This document shows, piece by piece, positions 33,261 through 41,104 of a stretch of 64,000 nt of DNA; the stretch's first letter is position 1, and each line of letters opens with the position of its first letter. The translations under genes were made by a program, and so were the position numbers. Below the pieces are notes generated by a model, which worked only from the letters and a program-made list of their open reading frames with translations, did not search any database and was not told the origin of the DNA. The stretch comes from DTWD01 sp963662965 (lineage in GTDB: Bacteria; Acidobacteriota; Vicinamibacteria; Vicinamibacterales; UBA8438): positions 3,162,001 through 3,226,000 of the forward strand of contig OY759970.1 of the NCBI GenBank assembly GCA_963662965.1. Reading direction: 5' to 3'.

Positions 33261-33326
33261 CTAATTGACAACAAACCCTAATGCCCGGTCGGTGATGTGC
33301 CGAAAAGTGCAAAAGCGGGCACATCG

Positions 33327-33437
33327 ATGTCACAGATCCTCCTTCTTGTCTTCCTGCTGACCGGCGCCACGTCCTTAATCTTCCAGGTCGTCTGGACCCG
33401 GCTGCTGCTGCTGTCGATCGGAACGACGTCGATGGCG
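33327..33437 (+). pseudogene. 5' fragment of a spermidine-synthase-like membrane protein
   Basis: The first 37 codons encode a membrane helix with LLTGATSLIFQVVWTRLLLL, the opening sequence typical of fused membrane/spermidine synthase-like proteins. The rest of the gene is missing: at 33438 the sequence passes straight into the right end of a palindromic repeat and then a stop. This looks like a deletion whose end point is in or at the repeat. Confidence 0.65.
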
Positions 33438-33464
33438 AGGGGGCGCGCCGTGCGCGCCCTGGTC
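33438..33464 (+). repeat. GC-rich palindromic repeat, right-end fragment R5
   Basis: Only the last 25 or so bases of the unit are present (gggggcgcgccgtgcgcgcc then ctggtc). They adjoin the truncated spermidine-synthase-like fragment. Confidence 0.7.
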
Positions 33465-33535
33465 GTACGCTTCCACCATAAGTATCTGCTGAGGTAACGT
33501 TGTGGCCGGAACTGCTAACCGTCGGAGGGAAAGAC

Positions 33536-34813
33536 GTGCGGAATCAACGAGTTGTTGTGTCTGTGGCCGTCGCGTTGCTTCTCGCCGGCGACATCGGGTT
33601 GGCGGAGAACTGGCCGAATTGGCGCGGACCGACACGCGATGGGATCAGCGCCGAGACGAACCTGCCGGTCGTATGGGACGGCGACCGCAACATCGCCTGG
33701 AAGCTCGAGATGCCGGCGTGGTCGGGCTCGACGCCGGTCATCTGGGACGATCTGATCTTCATGAACGTCGCGGTCGACGACGACAATCTCTCGCTCTGGT
33801 GTATCGACCGCAACACCGGTCAGCCGATCTGGAAACGGCATCTGAGCGACGGGAACCGGCGCCAGCAGAAACAGAACATGTCATCGCCGTCGCCCGTGAC
33901 GGACGGCGAGCGGGTCTGGGTGATGACCGGCACCGGTGTCCTGAAGGCGTTTGGTCTCCAGGGAACCGAGCTCTGGACGCGCGACATCCAGGAGTCGTAC
34001 GGCCCGTTCGGGCTGAACTGGGGATACGCGTCGTCGCCGCTGCTGCACGAGGACGGGCTGTACGTCCAGGTGCTGCACGGGATGCGAACCAACGATCCAT
34101 CGTACGTCCTGCGGATCGATCGTGACACTGGCGAGACCGTCTGGAGAGTGGAGCGGCCGACCGAGGCACAGCGGGAGTCACCTGACTCGTATACGACTCC
34201 GGCGCTTCTCGAGTATGACGGCACCACCGAGATCGTCATCACCGGCGGTGACGCAGTGACCGGACACGACTCCGAGACCGGCCGAGAGCTGTGGCGTGCC
34301 GATGGGCTCAATCCGACACGGAACCGGGCATACCGACTCATCGCGTCACCCGTCGTTCACGGCGACATGATCTACGCGCCGACACGGGTCCGGCCATTGC
34401 TCGCGATCCGACCCGGGGGGCGTGGCGATGTGCTCGACTCACACGTCGTTTGGACGACCGACCACGGACCAGACGTACCGACACCGGTGACCGACGGCGA
34501 GTATTTTTACGTGGTCAATGATCGCGGCATCGTCTACGTGATGGACGCCAAAACCGGTGCGCCGGTCTATGGACCGGAGCGGATTCAGACCGGGACCTAC
34601 AGCGCGTCGCCGGTGCTGGCTGATGGGAAGATCTACGTCACGAACGAGGGCGGGATGACCACCGTCTTCAAAGCCGGCCCGACGTTCGAAGTGCTGGCGG
34701 AGAACGACTTCGACGACTACTGCCTCAGCTCGCCGGCGATCTCCGATGGGCAGATCTTCATTCGGACGACCGGGTATCTCTACGCGATTGGGGAGCGGCG
34801 ATCCTCATCCTGA
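33536..34813 (+). CDS. Exported PQQ-like beta-propeller protein
   Basis: 425 residues from GTG at 33536 (ribosome binding site GGAGG, 8 bases upstream). A signal peptide (VVVSVAVALLLAG...GLA) precedes NWPNWRGPTRDGIS, the standard opening of BamB-like outer PQQ propellers of Acidobacteriota and Planctomycetes. Repeats carry the tryptophan-docking pattern, e.g. LWCIDRNTGQPIWKRHL, VLRIDRDTGETVWRVE, VYVMDAKTGAPVYG. There is no clear dehydrogenase metal site, so a binding or scaffold role is more likely than catalysis. Its TGA is part of a partial palindromic repeat end (tgacggggctgact). Confidence 0.88.
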   Translation: MRNQRVVVSVAVALLLAGDIGLAENWPNWRGPTRDGISAETNLPVVWDGDRNIAWKLEMPAWSGSTPVIWDDLIFMNVAVDDDNLSLWCIDRNTGQPIWKRHLSDGNRRQQKQNMSSPSPVTDGERVWVMTGTGVLKAFGLQGTELWTRDIQESYGPFGLNWGYASSPLLHEDGLYVQVLHGMRTNDPSYVLRIDRDTGETVWRVERPTEAQRESPDSYTTPALLEYDGTTEIVITGGDAVTGHDSETGRELWRADGLNPTRNRAYRLIASPVVHGDMIYAPTRVRPLLAIRPGGRGDVLDSHVVWTTDHGPDVPTPVTDGEYFYVVNDRGIVYVMDAKTGAPVYGPERIQTGTYSASPVLADGKIYVTNEGGMTTVFKAGPTFEVLAENDFDDYCLSSPAISDGQIFIRTTGYLYAIGERRSSS

Positions 34814-34975
34814 CGGGGCTGACTCGACCACGGTCCACACAAAGTCTTGAGAGCCTGTTTCTCTTAGTGGGCGGGTCCTGTATTAGACGGGGCTGACTGC
34901 CCCGGGCCCCGTCGCGGTCACTCGCGGGGGCCCAGTGCCCCGCTCCGTTCCCGCGGGGCGCGCCGTGCGCGCCCA
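34811..34975 (+). repeat. GC-rich palindromic repeat, copy R6 with an extra left end
   Basis: A left-end fragment TGACGGGGCTGACT at 34811 supplies the stop codon of the PQQ gene. After about 60 unrelated bases a complete unit follows at 34885-34975 (agacggggctgactgccccg to gcgccgtgcgcgccca). Nothing else is recognised between 34814 and 35020. Confidence 0.8.
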
Positions 34976-35020
34976 GTCGATTGGTCCGATACTTGCTGAG
35001 TACGGCGCAAGGAGACACGC

Positions 35021-35257
35021 ATGTCGATCACCTACTCGCGAACACGAGCCACCGTGGCGTGGCCCGTTGCCGTTGTTGCAGCGCTGGTGGTTACACAGGG
35101 GCGTCTGCTCGATGTCGATGCGTCGGCCCAGCCGGGGAACGACGCGCCGGTGCCGATTCGCAACGATGTCGCCCGTCCGCTTGGACCCGACGACGAACTG
35201 CTGATGCTACGTACCACCGGCTGCGGAAGGGTGCCCACGAGCCGTTCTTCAAGCTGA
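35021..35257 (+). CDS. Possible truncated exported protein
   Basis: A 78-codon frame starting ATGTCGATCACC, with CAAGGAG about 6 bases upstream. The first 40 residues look like a signal peptide (VAWPVAVVAALVVTQG...ASAQ), followed by PVPIRNDVARPLGPDDEL; after that the sequence loses protein-like character. It ends among IS110 debris. Most likely the 5' end of an exported protein cut off by the insertion element; the parent family is not recognised. Confidence 0.4.
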   Translation: MSITYSRTRATVAWPVAVVAALVVTQGRLLDVDASAQPGNDAPVPIRNDVARPLGPDDELLMLRTTGCGRVPTSRSSS

Positions 35258-35398
35258 GCGAGATCGGCGTCTGGCCGTGGTTCGCGCGAATTGGCGCTCG
35301 GATGACGGGGCAGTGGGTCGTCGTCGCCCCCGCCGGTCGGCGACAGCGACTTCGAAGACACTCTTTGCGAGATCAACCGCGACGGTCGCAGGACGCAT
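35249..35398 (-). pseudogene. N-terminal fragment of an IS110-family transposase
   Basis: From ATG 35398 the minus strand encodes RPATVAVDLAKSVFEVAV, which matches the start of the IS110 DEDD (RuvC-like) domain including its first Asp. Similarity fades after about 45 codons and the rest of the transposase is absent. The element is dead. Confidence 0.65.
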
Positions 35399-35650
35399 GA
35401 TGGTCTCCTCTCCGGTTTGTGGTTTCCGGTCCGCTTGCCACGGCCATGATGCCGCAACAAAGGACCGGGAGGAGTCCAGTCCATGACCAGCTCGCCTCGA
35501 GGAGCATCCGGCACTCGGAGGAACGGGAGGCTTCGTCTCGCCAAAGGCAAATGGTTTCTTCCGGGACATGGGCCGCCGGGTGCGATGCCGTTCTCCGTCT
35601 GCGATCACTCTGGCGACGGGCGCGACCTGAACTGAAACGTGCGACTAGGG
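35399..35650 (-). mobile_element. Probable left-end remnant of an IS110 element
   Basis: About 250 bases upstream of the transposase fragment contain no gene. In intact IS110 elements this non-coding left end carries the structured bridge RNA. Here only the position suggests the same; borders and the RNA fold were not established. It reaches nearly to the stop codon of the CoA transferase gene at 35655. Confidence 0.4.
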
Positions 35651-35654
35651 TCCT

Positions 35655-36839
35655 CTACACTACGCCGTGGCCGTGAAACCGGCGAATATCGTCGTCGGAA
35701 TACCCGACGTCACGCAGCACGTCGTCCGTATGCTCCCCGAGGAGCGGCGGTGCCGTCGAGATCCGGCCGGGCGTGTCACTCAGCTCGATCGGCTGACCAA
35801 TCATCGTCACGGTCTCGGCGGTCGGATGCGGTCGTTCGACGATCTTGCCCCGCTCGGTGAGCTGTGGGTTCGTGCAGACTTCCCCGACGTTGCGAATCCG
35901 CCCGCAGGGCACCCCTGCCGAGCCGAGCAGGTCCATCCACTCCTGTGTCGTTCGGCGTGCGGTCAACTCGACGATGATCGGTACCAGCGTCGCCCGATGC
36001 GTGACCCGCTCCGGCGCGGCCGCGAACCGCGGGTCGTCTCTCAGGTCAGGGCGCTCGATCGCGTCGCAGTAACGGACCCAGAGCGCGTCGTTGGCGATCC
36101 CGAGGTTGATCCAGCCGTCCTTCGCCCGCAGCGTCTGATACGGGACCACTGACGGATGGTCGTTGCCGCGCCGGGTCGGGCTCTCGCCAGACGCGAAGTA
36201 GATGCCGGTGTTGTAGGTCAGGAGCGACGCGACGGCGTCGAGCATCGCCACCTTCACGTGCTGGCCACGTCCGGTATCGCGGCGGACATAGAGTGCGAGC
36301 AGAATGCCCTGCGCCGCCATCAGACCAGACGAGAGGTCGGCAATGGAGGTGCCGATCCGCGTCGGAGGACCGTCGGCCTCGCCGGTCAGGTCCATCAGCC
36401 CTGACTCGCCCTGCACGATCAAGTCATATCCCGGTCGGGTGGCGTCCGGACCGCTGTCGCCGAAGCCGGAGATCGAACAGTAGACCACACGAGGGTGTCG
36501 CGCCGAGACCGCGTCAAAGCCGAAGCCCAGACGTTGCATGGCGCCCGGTCTGAAGTTTTCGATGACGACGTCGGCGGTGCCGAGCAGCCGCCAGAGTATC
36601 GCCTTTCCGTCGTCACTCTTCAGGTTGACCGTGCAGCTTCGCTTGTTGCGGTTGATCGACAAGAAGTAGGGAGATTCGCCTCCGAGGAACGGTGGACCGA
36701 AGGCGCGCGACTCGTCGCCGCGTCCTGGCTCCTCGAGCTTGATGACGTCGGCTCCCATGTCGGCGAGCGTCATCGTGCAAAACGGACCGGAGACGACACG
36801 GCTGAGGTCGATGACGCGGATGCCGTCGAGCGGAGTCAT
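35655..36839 (-). CDS. CaiB/BaiF-family CoA transferase
   Basis: 394 residues, class III CoA transferase that moves CoA between carboxylic acids through an aspartyl intermediate. Landmarks: LDGIRVIDLSRVVSGPFCTM at the N-terminus, ENFRPGAMQRLGFGFD, the catalytic Asp in TSIADLSSGLMAAQG (about residue 167), and VPCGRIRNVGEV near the C-terminus. Length is standard. It stands alone between IS110 debris and the divergent bacterioferritin gene. The acid pair is unknown; members act on carnitine, oxalate, mesaconate, bile acids and others. Confidence 0.93.
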   Translation of the reverse strand: MTPLDGIRVIDLSRVVSGPFCTMTLADMGADVIKLEEPGRGDESRAFGPPFLGGESPYFLSINRNKRSCTVNLKSDDGKAILWRLLGTADVVIENFRPGAMQRLGFGFDAVSARHPRVVYCSISGFGDSGPDATRPGYDLIVQGESGLMDLTGEADGPPTRIGTSIADLSSGLMAAQGILLALYVRRDTGRGQHVKVAMLDAVASLLTYNTGIYFASGESPTRRGNDHPSVVPYQTLRAKDGWINLGIANDALWVRYCDAIERPDLRDDPRFAAAPERVTHRATLVPIIVELTARRTTQEWMDLLGSAGVPCGRIRNVGEVCTNPQLTERGKIVERPHPTAETVTMIGQPIELSDTPGRISTAPPLLGEHTDDVLRDVGYSDDDIRRFHGHGVV

Positions 36840-36969
36840 GGGCAGGATTCTAGTGGAGTGATCGCCGAATGGTGAGACTGAGACTGAGTCACATTCTCAC
36901 GTCGGCCAGCGCCCGCGGTTGCGGCGTATCCTAGTGAGGTTCCACCACTACCGGCAAGGAGGGTATGTC

Positions 36970-37449
36970 GTGAAAGGCCAGTCTGAGATCATCGATGCCC
37001 TGAATGGGGCGCTCACGATCGAACTTACCGCGATCAACCAATATTTCTGTCAGTCGAAGATGTGCGCCGATTGGGGGTTTCACAATCTGGCGAAGAAGCA
37101 CCGCGAAGAGTCAATCGGTGAGATGAAGCACGCTGAGCAACTGATCGAGCGCATTCTGTTTCTGGAAGGTGCGCCGGAGATCGCTCGCTACGACGTCATC
37201 CGCGTCGGCACCGATGTGAAGGAGCAGTTCGAAAACGACCTCAAGCTCGAGATGAACGGCGTCAAGGAATACAACGCCCTGGTCGCGCTCGCGGTGAAGC
37301 TCGGCGACAATGGGACGCGCGAGCTTGCGGCGCCGATTCTCACCGAGTCCGAGGAGCACGTCGACTGGCTGGAGACGCAGCTGTTTCGCATCGAGAAGGT
37401 CGGGATCGAGAACTATCTAGCGGAGCAGATGGGCGGACACGAGGCTTAA
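36970..37449 (+). CDS. bfr: Bacterioferritin
   Basis: 159 residues, iron-storage ferritin that oxidises Fe(II) and stores it inside a 24-mer shell. GTG 36970 is preferred over 36919 because AAGGAGG lies 7 bases before it and the product begins VKGQSEIIDALNGAL as in other bacterioferritins. The ferroxidase ligands are visible: Glu in TIELTAINQYF, Glu/His in EESIGEMKHAEQL, Glu in KLEMNGVKEY and Glu/His in TESEEHVDWLE. The haem-binding Met is in GEMKHAEQ. Its stop overlaps that of the convergent ferredoxin gene. Confidence 0.96.
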   Translation: MKGQSEIIDALNGALTIELTAINQYFCQSKMCADWGFHNLAKKHREESIGEMKHAEQLIERILFLEGAPEIARYDVIRVGTDVKEQFENDLKLEMNGVKEYNALVALAVKLGDNGTRELAAPILTESEEHVDWLETQLFRIEKVGIENYLAEQMGGHEA

Positions 37450-37676
37450 CCGCTCGTCGCGCGCGCGTGCGCATCGAGGATGTGCTTGAGCTCCTGATGG
37501 CAGGCGGTACAGCCGTCGCCCGCGCCGATGGCACGGCGTAGGTCGCGAAGCGTCCGAATGTCACGGGTCGCGAGCGTCGCCAGCAACTGACACTCCGTGA
37601 CGTGGAGGCAGCTGCAGATCTCGCGGTCGCGGGCAGCTGCAGCGTTCATGGGCGCCGGCGGCGCCTGCACATCCAT
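37446..37676 (-). CDS. Bacterioferritin-associated ferredoxin-like [2Fe-2S] protein
   Basis: 76 residues. BFD-type cluster ligands CSC (EICSCLHVTE) and CTAC (DGCTACHQEL) are 30 or so residues apart, as in bacterioferritin-associated ferredoxin, which delivers electrons to mobilise stored iron. The gene is convergent with bfr and their TAA stops overlap within four bases. The N-terminal 20 residues (Ala/Pro rich) are not part of the domain, so a start further inside (MNAAAARDREICSC) is possible. Confidence 0.88.
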   Translation of the reverse strand: MDVQAPPAPMNAAAARDREICSCLHVTECQLLATLATRDIRTLRDLRRAIGAGDGCTACHQELKHILDAHARATSG

Positions 37677-37781
37677 CCCTAGATCCTACCTCCGGCTGAT
37701 ATTGAGACGCAATCTCATTTGTGAGGCCCGAAGAACCCCGCTACGAATTCGCCGGTATTCTTACGCGACCCGCCCGTTCCG

Positions 37782-38000
37782 ATGAAACACTGGCTCCTCG
37801 GCGCTGCCGTCCTCACGCTCTATTTCCTGCATCAGGACTACTGGTTCTGGCACAGTGCCCGGCCGCTCGTCTTTGGCTTCCTCCCGATCGGGCTCTTCTA
37901 CCACGCTGTCTATTCGCTGGCGGTCGCCGTCCTGATGTGGGCGCTCATTCGGTTCGCCTGGCCCGATCATCTCGAAGCTGAAGACGAGAAAACTCCGTGA
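37782..38000 (+). CDS. DUF3311 small membrane protein
   Basis: 72 residues with two membrane helices (about 5-20 and 30-60), including LVFGFLPIGLFYHAVYSLAV, typical of DUF3311/YhdT-like partners of sodium:solute symporters. Its TGA overlaps the GTG of the next gene (GTGA), so both are translated together. It probably acts as an accessory subunit of the symporter. Confidence 0.87.
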   Translation: MKHWLLGAAVLTLYFLHQDYWFWHSARPLVFGFLPIGLFYHAVYSLAVAVLMWALIRFAWPDHLEAEDEKTP

Positions 38001-39709
38001 TCCCCGCGCTCGTCGTCTTCGCGTATCTCGGCGTCGTCCTCTACATCGGCATCTTCGCCTTCCGCCGCGGTTCCGGCGGCGGGGCCGCCGAGGGTTTCTT
38101 CCTGGCGGATCGGTCGCTGGGGCAATACGTCTTCCTGCTGTCGCTCTTTGGCACCAATATGACGGCGTTTACGATCCTCGGATCGGCCGGACATGCGTTT
38201 GCGAACGGCGTCGTCACCTACGGACTGATGGGCTCGTCGTCGGCGTTCCTCATCCCGCTGACGCTGTATCTCTTCGGGACGCGGGTCTGGGCGCTCGGGA
38301 AGCGATATGGGTTCATCACCCCGGTGCAGATGTATCGCGATCGGTGGGAGTGCGGTCACATCGGCACCGCCATCTTCGCGATACAGGCGATCTTGCTCGT
38401 GCCCTACATCGTGATCGCGGTGATGGGGGGGGGGACGACCCTGAGCGCCGTCAGTGGCGGCCTCGTGCCGTATTGGTTCGGCGGCCTGATCGTGGCGGCG
38501 GTGGTCATGAGCTATGTGTTCTTCGGCGGCATGCGCGGAACCGCATGGGTCAACACGTTCCAGACGGTGCTGTTCCTCACGTTCGGCGCGGCGGCCATCA
38601 TCTTTATCGGGGTGAGCATCGGCGGGTTCCCGCAGGCGATGACCCGACTGCTCGACTCGCCGGATACGGCGTCGCTTCTCACCCGCGAGCGTGTGTCGCC
38701 GCGGTTCTTCTTCAGCTACATGCTGATTCCGCTCTCCTCGATCATGTTTCCGCACATCTCGATCTTCTGTCTGACCGCGCGCAAGATGAGCCAGTTCAAG
38801 AAGACCGTGATCTTCTATCCGCTCTGTATTCTGGCCATCTGGCTTCCATGCACGTTCCTGGGGCTCACCGCCAACGCGATGGCCGATGTGCCCGGGATCG
38901 ACGCCAAGCTCGAAGCTCGGGCGACACTCACCGCCGAGCGCGAGGCGCTGTCGGGGGCGGAGACGGCTGAGCTGCAGCGTGCGGCGGCCGGCGACGACGT
39001 CATCATCTTGATGCTCGAGCACTATGCGCCGCTCTGGCTCGTTGGCTTGCTCGGAGCCGGGATCATGGCGGCGGTGATGGCGAGTGATTCAATGATTCTG
39101 GCGCTCTCGACCATGTTTGCGGAGGACGTGTTCGCGTACTACGGCGGTGCGGCGCGGTTTGGGCCGGCGGTACAGGTACAAACCGGCCGAATCTTCGTCG
39201 TGGTGATCGCGCTCGTCGCGTTCCTCATTGCGCTTCAAGCTCCCCCGAGCATCTTCGGCATCGCCGTCCAATACGCCTTTTCCGGGTTTACGACACTCTT
39301 GCCGCTGCTCATCGCGGCCCTCTTCTGGAGGGGGAGCACCAAGTGGGGGGCGCTTGCGGTCGTCATCTGGACCGCCGTGACGATGACCGCGGTCGCGGTG
39401 CTCCAAGGGGTCGTGCCGGCGCCGCCACCTGGTACCGTCGTGTCGGTGTTGACGATGGGCGACGTTGATCTCGTGACCCGAACGCCGAGCGGCACCGATG
39501 TGCTCGGCTTCATGCCGGTCTTGCCGATGTTGGTCGGCTCGTCGCTGCTGATGATCGTGGTGTCGTGGCTGACGCCGAAGCCGGCGGCGAAGACGCTCGC
39601 GCGTTATTTTAGTCAGACGGGGCCGGCGGCCCCGAGCCCCGCCGCCGGCACTCGCCGGGACCCCTTCGCCCCACTCCGTGCCGGCGGGGGCGCGCCGTGC
39701 GAGCCCTGA
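37997..39709 (+). CDS. Sodium:solute symporter (SSS) family transporter with repeat-derived tail
   Basis: 570 residues with about 13 membrane segments. LeuT-fold landmarks: FLADRSLGQYVFLLSLFGTN, an SSS motif region YVFFGGMRGTAWVNTFQT, and GAGIMAAVMASDSMILALSTM near residue 360. The pairing with DUF3311 is known for pantothenate-type and other organic acid symporters; the cargo here is unknown. The final 30 residues (QTGPAAPSPAAGTRRDPFAP and on) are encoded entirely by the palindromic repeat R7, which also provides the TGA. Confidence 0.9.
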   Translation: MIPALVVFAYLGVVLYIGIFAFRRGSGGGAAEGFFLADRSLGQYVFLLSLFGTNMTAFTILGSAGHAFANGVVTYGLMGSSSAFLIPLTLYLFGTRVWALGKRYGFITPVQMYRDRWECGHIGTAIFAIQAILLVPYIVIAVMGGGTTLSAVSGGLVPYWFGGLIVAAVVMSYVFFGGMRGTAWVNTFQTVLFLTFGAAAIIFIGVSIGGFPQAMTRLLDSPDTASLLTRERVSPRFFFSYMLIPLSSIMFPHISIFCLTARKMSQFKKTVIFYPLCILAIWLPCTFLGLTANAMADVPGIDAKLEARATLTAEREALSGAETAELQRAAAGDDVIILMLEHYAPLWLVGLLGAGIMAAVMASDSMILALSTMFAEDVFAYYGGAARFGPAVQVQTGRIFVVVIALVAFLIALQAPPSIFGIAVQYAFSGFTTLLPLLIAALFWRGSTKWGALAVVIWTAVTMTAVAVLQGVVPAPPPGTVVSVLTMGDVDLVTRTPSGTDVLGFMPVLPMLVGSSLLMIVVSWLTPKPAAKTLARYFSQTGPAAPSPAAGTRRDPFAPLRAGGGAPCEP

Positions 39710-39833
39710 TCCTTATTCAGGCGACCGAGTGGCGTGGGGCATCGGGGCCCCACTAACGAGGGAGCCAGGGGGTCTGGGGGAAGCGTCGGCGCGGCAGCAT
39801 TAGCGGTGACGGCGATATTCCCCAGGTCTGAAC
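39615..39833 (+). repeat. GC-rich palindromic repeat, long form R7
   Basis: The standard unit (39615-39707) begins agacggggccggcggccccg and ends cgcgccgtgcgagccct. It is followed by the second module, tggcgtggggcatcggggcc and gggtctgggggaagcg, ending near cccaggtctgaac at 39833. This is the same two-module element as R3. The left unit codes for the SSS C-terminus; the right end codes for the last residues and stop of the convergent GNAT gene. Confidence 0.85.
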
Positions 39834-40318
39834 ATGGCCCGGTAGAACAGCGTGTCGAGACCGTGGAACGTCCCGCGGCGCTCGAAGCTCATCAGCTGAT
39901 CGAGCAGACGGATCGACGCACAGTTCGCACCGTCGGTCGCGGCGACGATCTCCGGGGACCGAAGCGTGTCGAACGCGTACCGGAGCGCGGCCGACACCGC
40001 TTCCGACGCGTACCCGTGACCCCATGCCGAGCAGGTCAAGCCGAAGAGACTCTCCGGGGCGTCGCGCCACTCGGCCGCCCGAAACCCGCAAAAGCCGATG
40101 AGTGGCGAGTCGGCGTCAGGATGGATCGTCCAGATTCCGTAGCCATGGCGCCGCCACTCCGTGTCGCTGCACGTCACCACCTCCGCCGCTCGGTCCATCG
40201 GGATGACCAGGTCATCCCAGAGGTGGCGGCGGACGTCGGGCTCGGTCCAGAGCCATTGCAGCGGCTCGATATCTTCGGCCGTCGCGGGACGGAGCGCGAG
40301 CCGATCGGTCTGTAGGGT
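39800..40318 (-). CDS. GNAT acetyltransferase (RimJ/RimL-like); start codon unclear
   Basis: The first ATG (40198) gives 132 residues that lack the first GNAT strand and helix. Upstream in the same frame, however, codons 40318-40199 read TDRLALRPATAEDIEPLQWL and TEPDVRRHLWDDLVIP, the expected N-terminus of RimJ/RimL proteins. No ATG, GTG or TTG is seen before this part; a GTC lies where a GTG could have been. Acetyl-CoA motif: SAWGHGYASEAVSAAL. The C-terminus (GEYRRHR) comes from repeat R7. So either a rare start codon is used or the start was lost by mutation. Confidence 0.7.
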   Translation of the reverse strand, partial: TLQTDRLALRPATAEDIEPLQWLWTEPDVRRHLWDDLVIPMDRAAEVVTCSDTEWRRHGYGIWTIHPDADSPLIGFCGFRAAEWRDAPESLFGLTCSAWGHGYASEAVSAALRYAFDTLRSPEIVAATDGANCASIRLLDQLMSFERRGTFHGLDTLFYRAMFRPGEYRRHR

Positions 40319-40347
40319 GACGGGCGCGTGTACCGGGTGGTCAGATG

Positions 40348-40551
40348 TTACTCGTGACCGCCAGAGTCGAAAAGCTTGCGCGCCGCCGCACGCGACGGCG
40401 GCTTGTAGGTTGCGCGGATGATGATGCGTCCCTCCTCGACATCGACCGCGACGTCGCCATCGTCTGCGACGTTGGTTTTGTCGAGGATCTCTTTGGGGAG
40501 ACGGATGACGCGGGTGTCGCCCATCCGGACGACGCGGGTGTGGAACGACAT
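40348..40551 (-). CDS. AbrB/MazE-type DNA-binding protein
   Basis: 67 residues with a SpoVT/AbrB swapped-hairpin domain: TRVVRMGDTRVIRLPKEILD then VAVDVEEGRIIIRAT. Such proteins are antitoxins of type II systems or stand-alone regulators. No MazF, PIN or Doc toxin is encoded beside it; neighbours are a GNAT and a DUF456 gene. The tail RAAARKLFDSGGHE may be the part that would contact a partner. Confidence 0.85.
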   Translation of the reverse strand: MSFHTRVVRMGDTRVIRLPKEILDKTNVADDGDVAVDVEEGRIIIRATYKPPSRAAARKLFDSGGHE

Positions 40552-40573
40552 AGCTCAGCTTCGCTCAGGGCTC

Positions 40574-41104
40574 CTAGCGTAGCAGGAAGGTGGCAGCCGT
40601 GATGCCGACCATCGAGAGCACGAGTGCGAGCTTCACCGCCGTGCCGAGCACGAACCCGAGCCACGCGCCGGCCCCGGCCCGCGCCGACTGCGTCAGATCG
40701 CGCCGACTGACGAACTCGCCGGCGACGGCGCCGACGAACGGTCCGATCAGCAGACCGACAATGCCGAAGACGAGGCCGACGAGAGTCCCGATGATGACGC
40801 CGACGATGGCCGCCCGGCTGGCGCCGGCGTATTTTGCGCCGAGCGCGGTCGCACCGAACTCCACCCCGTAGCACGCAGTCGTGATCACGGTCAGCAGGGC
40901 CAGGGTGCCGAATCCGACACGGGCGAAATTATCGAGCCAGGCGAGGCCGACCAGCCCGGCGAAGACGAGCACCGCTCCCGGAAGGCCCGGCACAACGGTG
41001 CCGACGCCGCCGATGAGGACGACGATCACTGCGAGTGTCGCGAAAACGATGGCCACCACGACGCGGACCGTGATTAGGCGAGGGCCCCTGACGCGTCGCT
41101 CCAC
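40574..41104 (-). CDS. DUF456 family membrane protein
   Basis: 176 residues, five or so membrane helices with glycine-rich helix-packing motifs (GGVGTVVPGLPGAVLVFAG, GAKYAGASRAAIVGVIIGTL, GPFVGAVAGEFV). These are the hallmark segments of DUF456, whose function is unknown. The gene begins where the broken DUF2306 gene ends, with overlapping frames, so the two may have formed an operon. Confidence 0.87.
   Translation of the reverse strand: MERRVRGPRLITVRVVVAIVFATLAVIVVLIGGVGTVVPGLPGAVLVFAGLVGLAWLDNFARVGFGTLALLTVITTACYGVEFGATALGAKYAGASRAAIVGVIIGTLVGLVFGIVGLLIGPFVGAVAGEFVSRRDLTQSARAGAGAWLGFVLGTAVKLALVLSMVGITAATFLLR

Noticed and set aside
36919..36969. Bacterioferritin start at 36919
   Set aside because: The GTG at 36970 has a strong ribosome binding site and gives the usual bacterioferritin N-terminus.
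39800..40551. AbrB-type protein plus GNAT as a toxin-antitoxin pair
   Set aside because: GNAT toxins pair with ribbon-helix-helix antitoxins, the GNAT here is of the RimJ/RimL kind, and its frame is damaged at the start and repeat-derived at the end.
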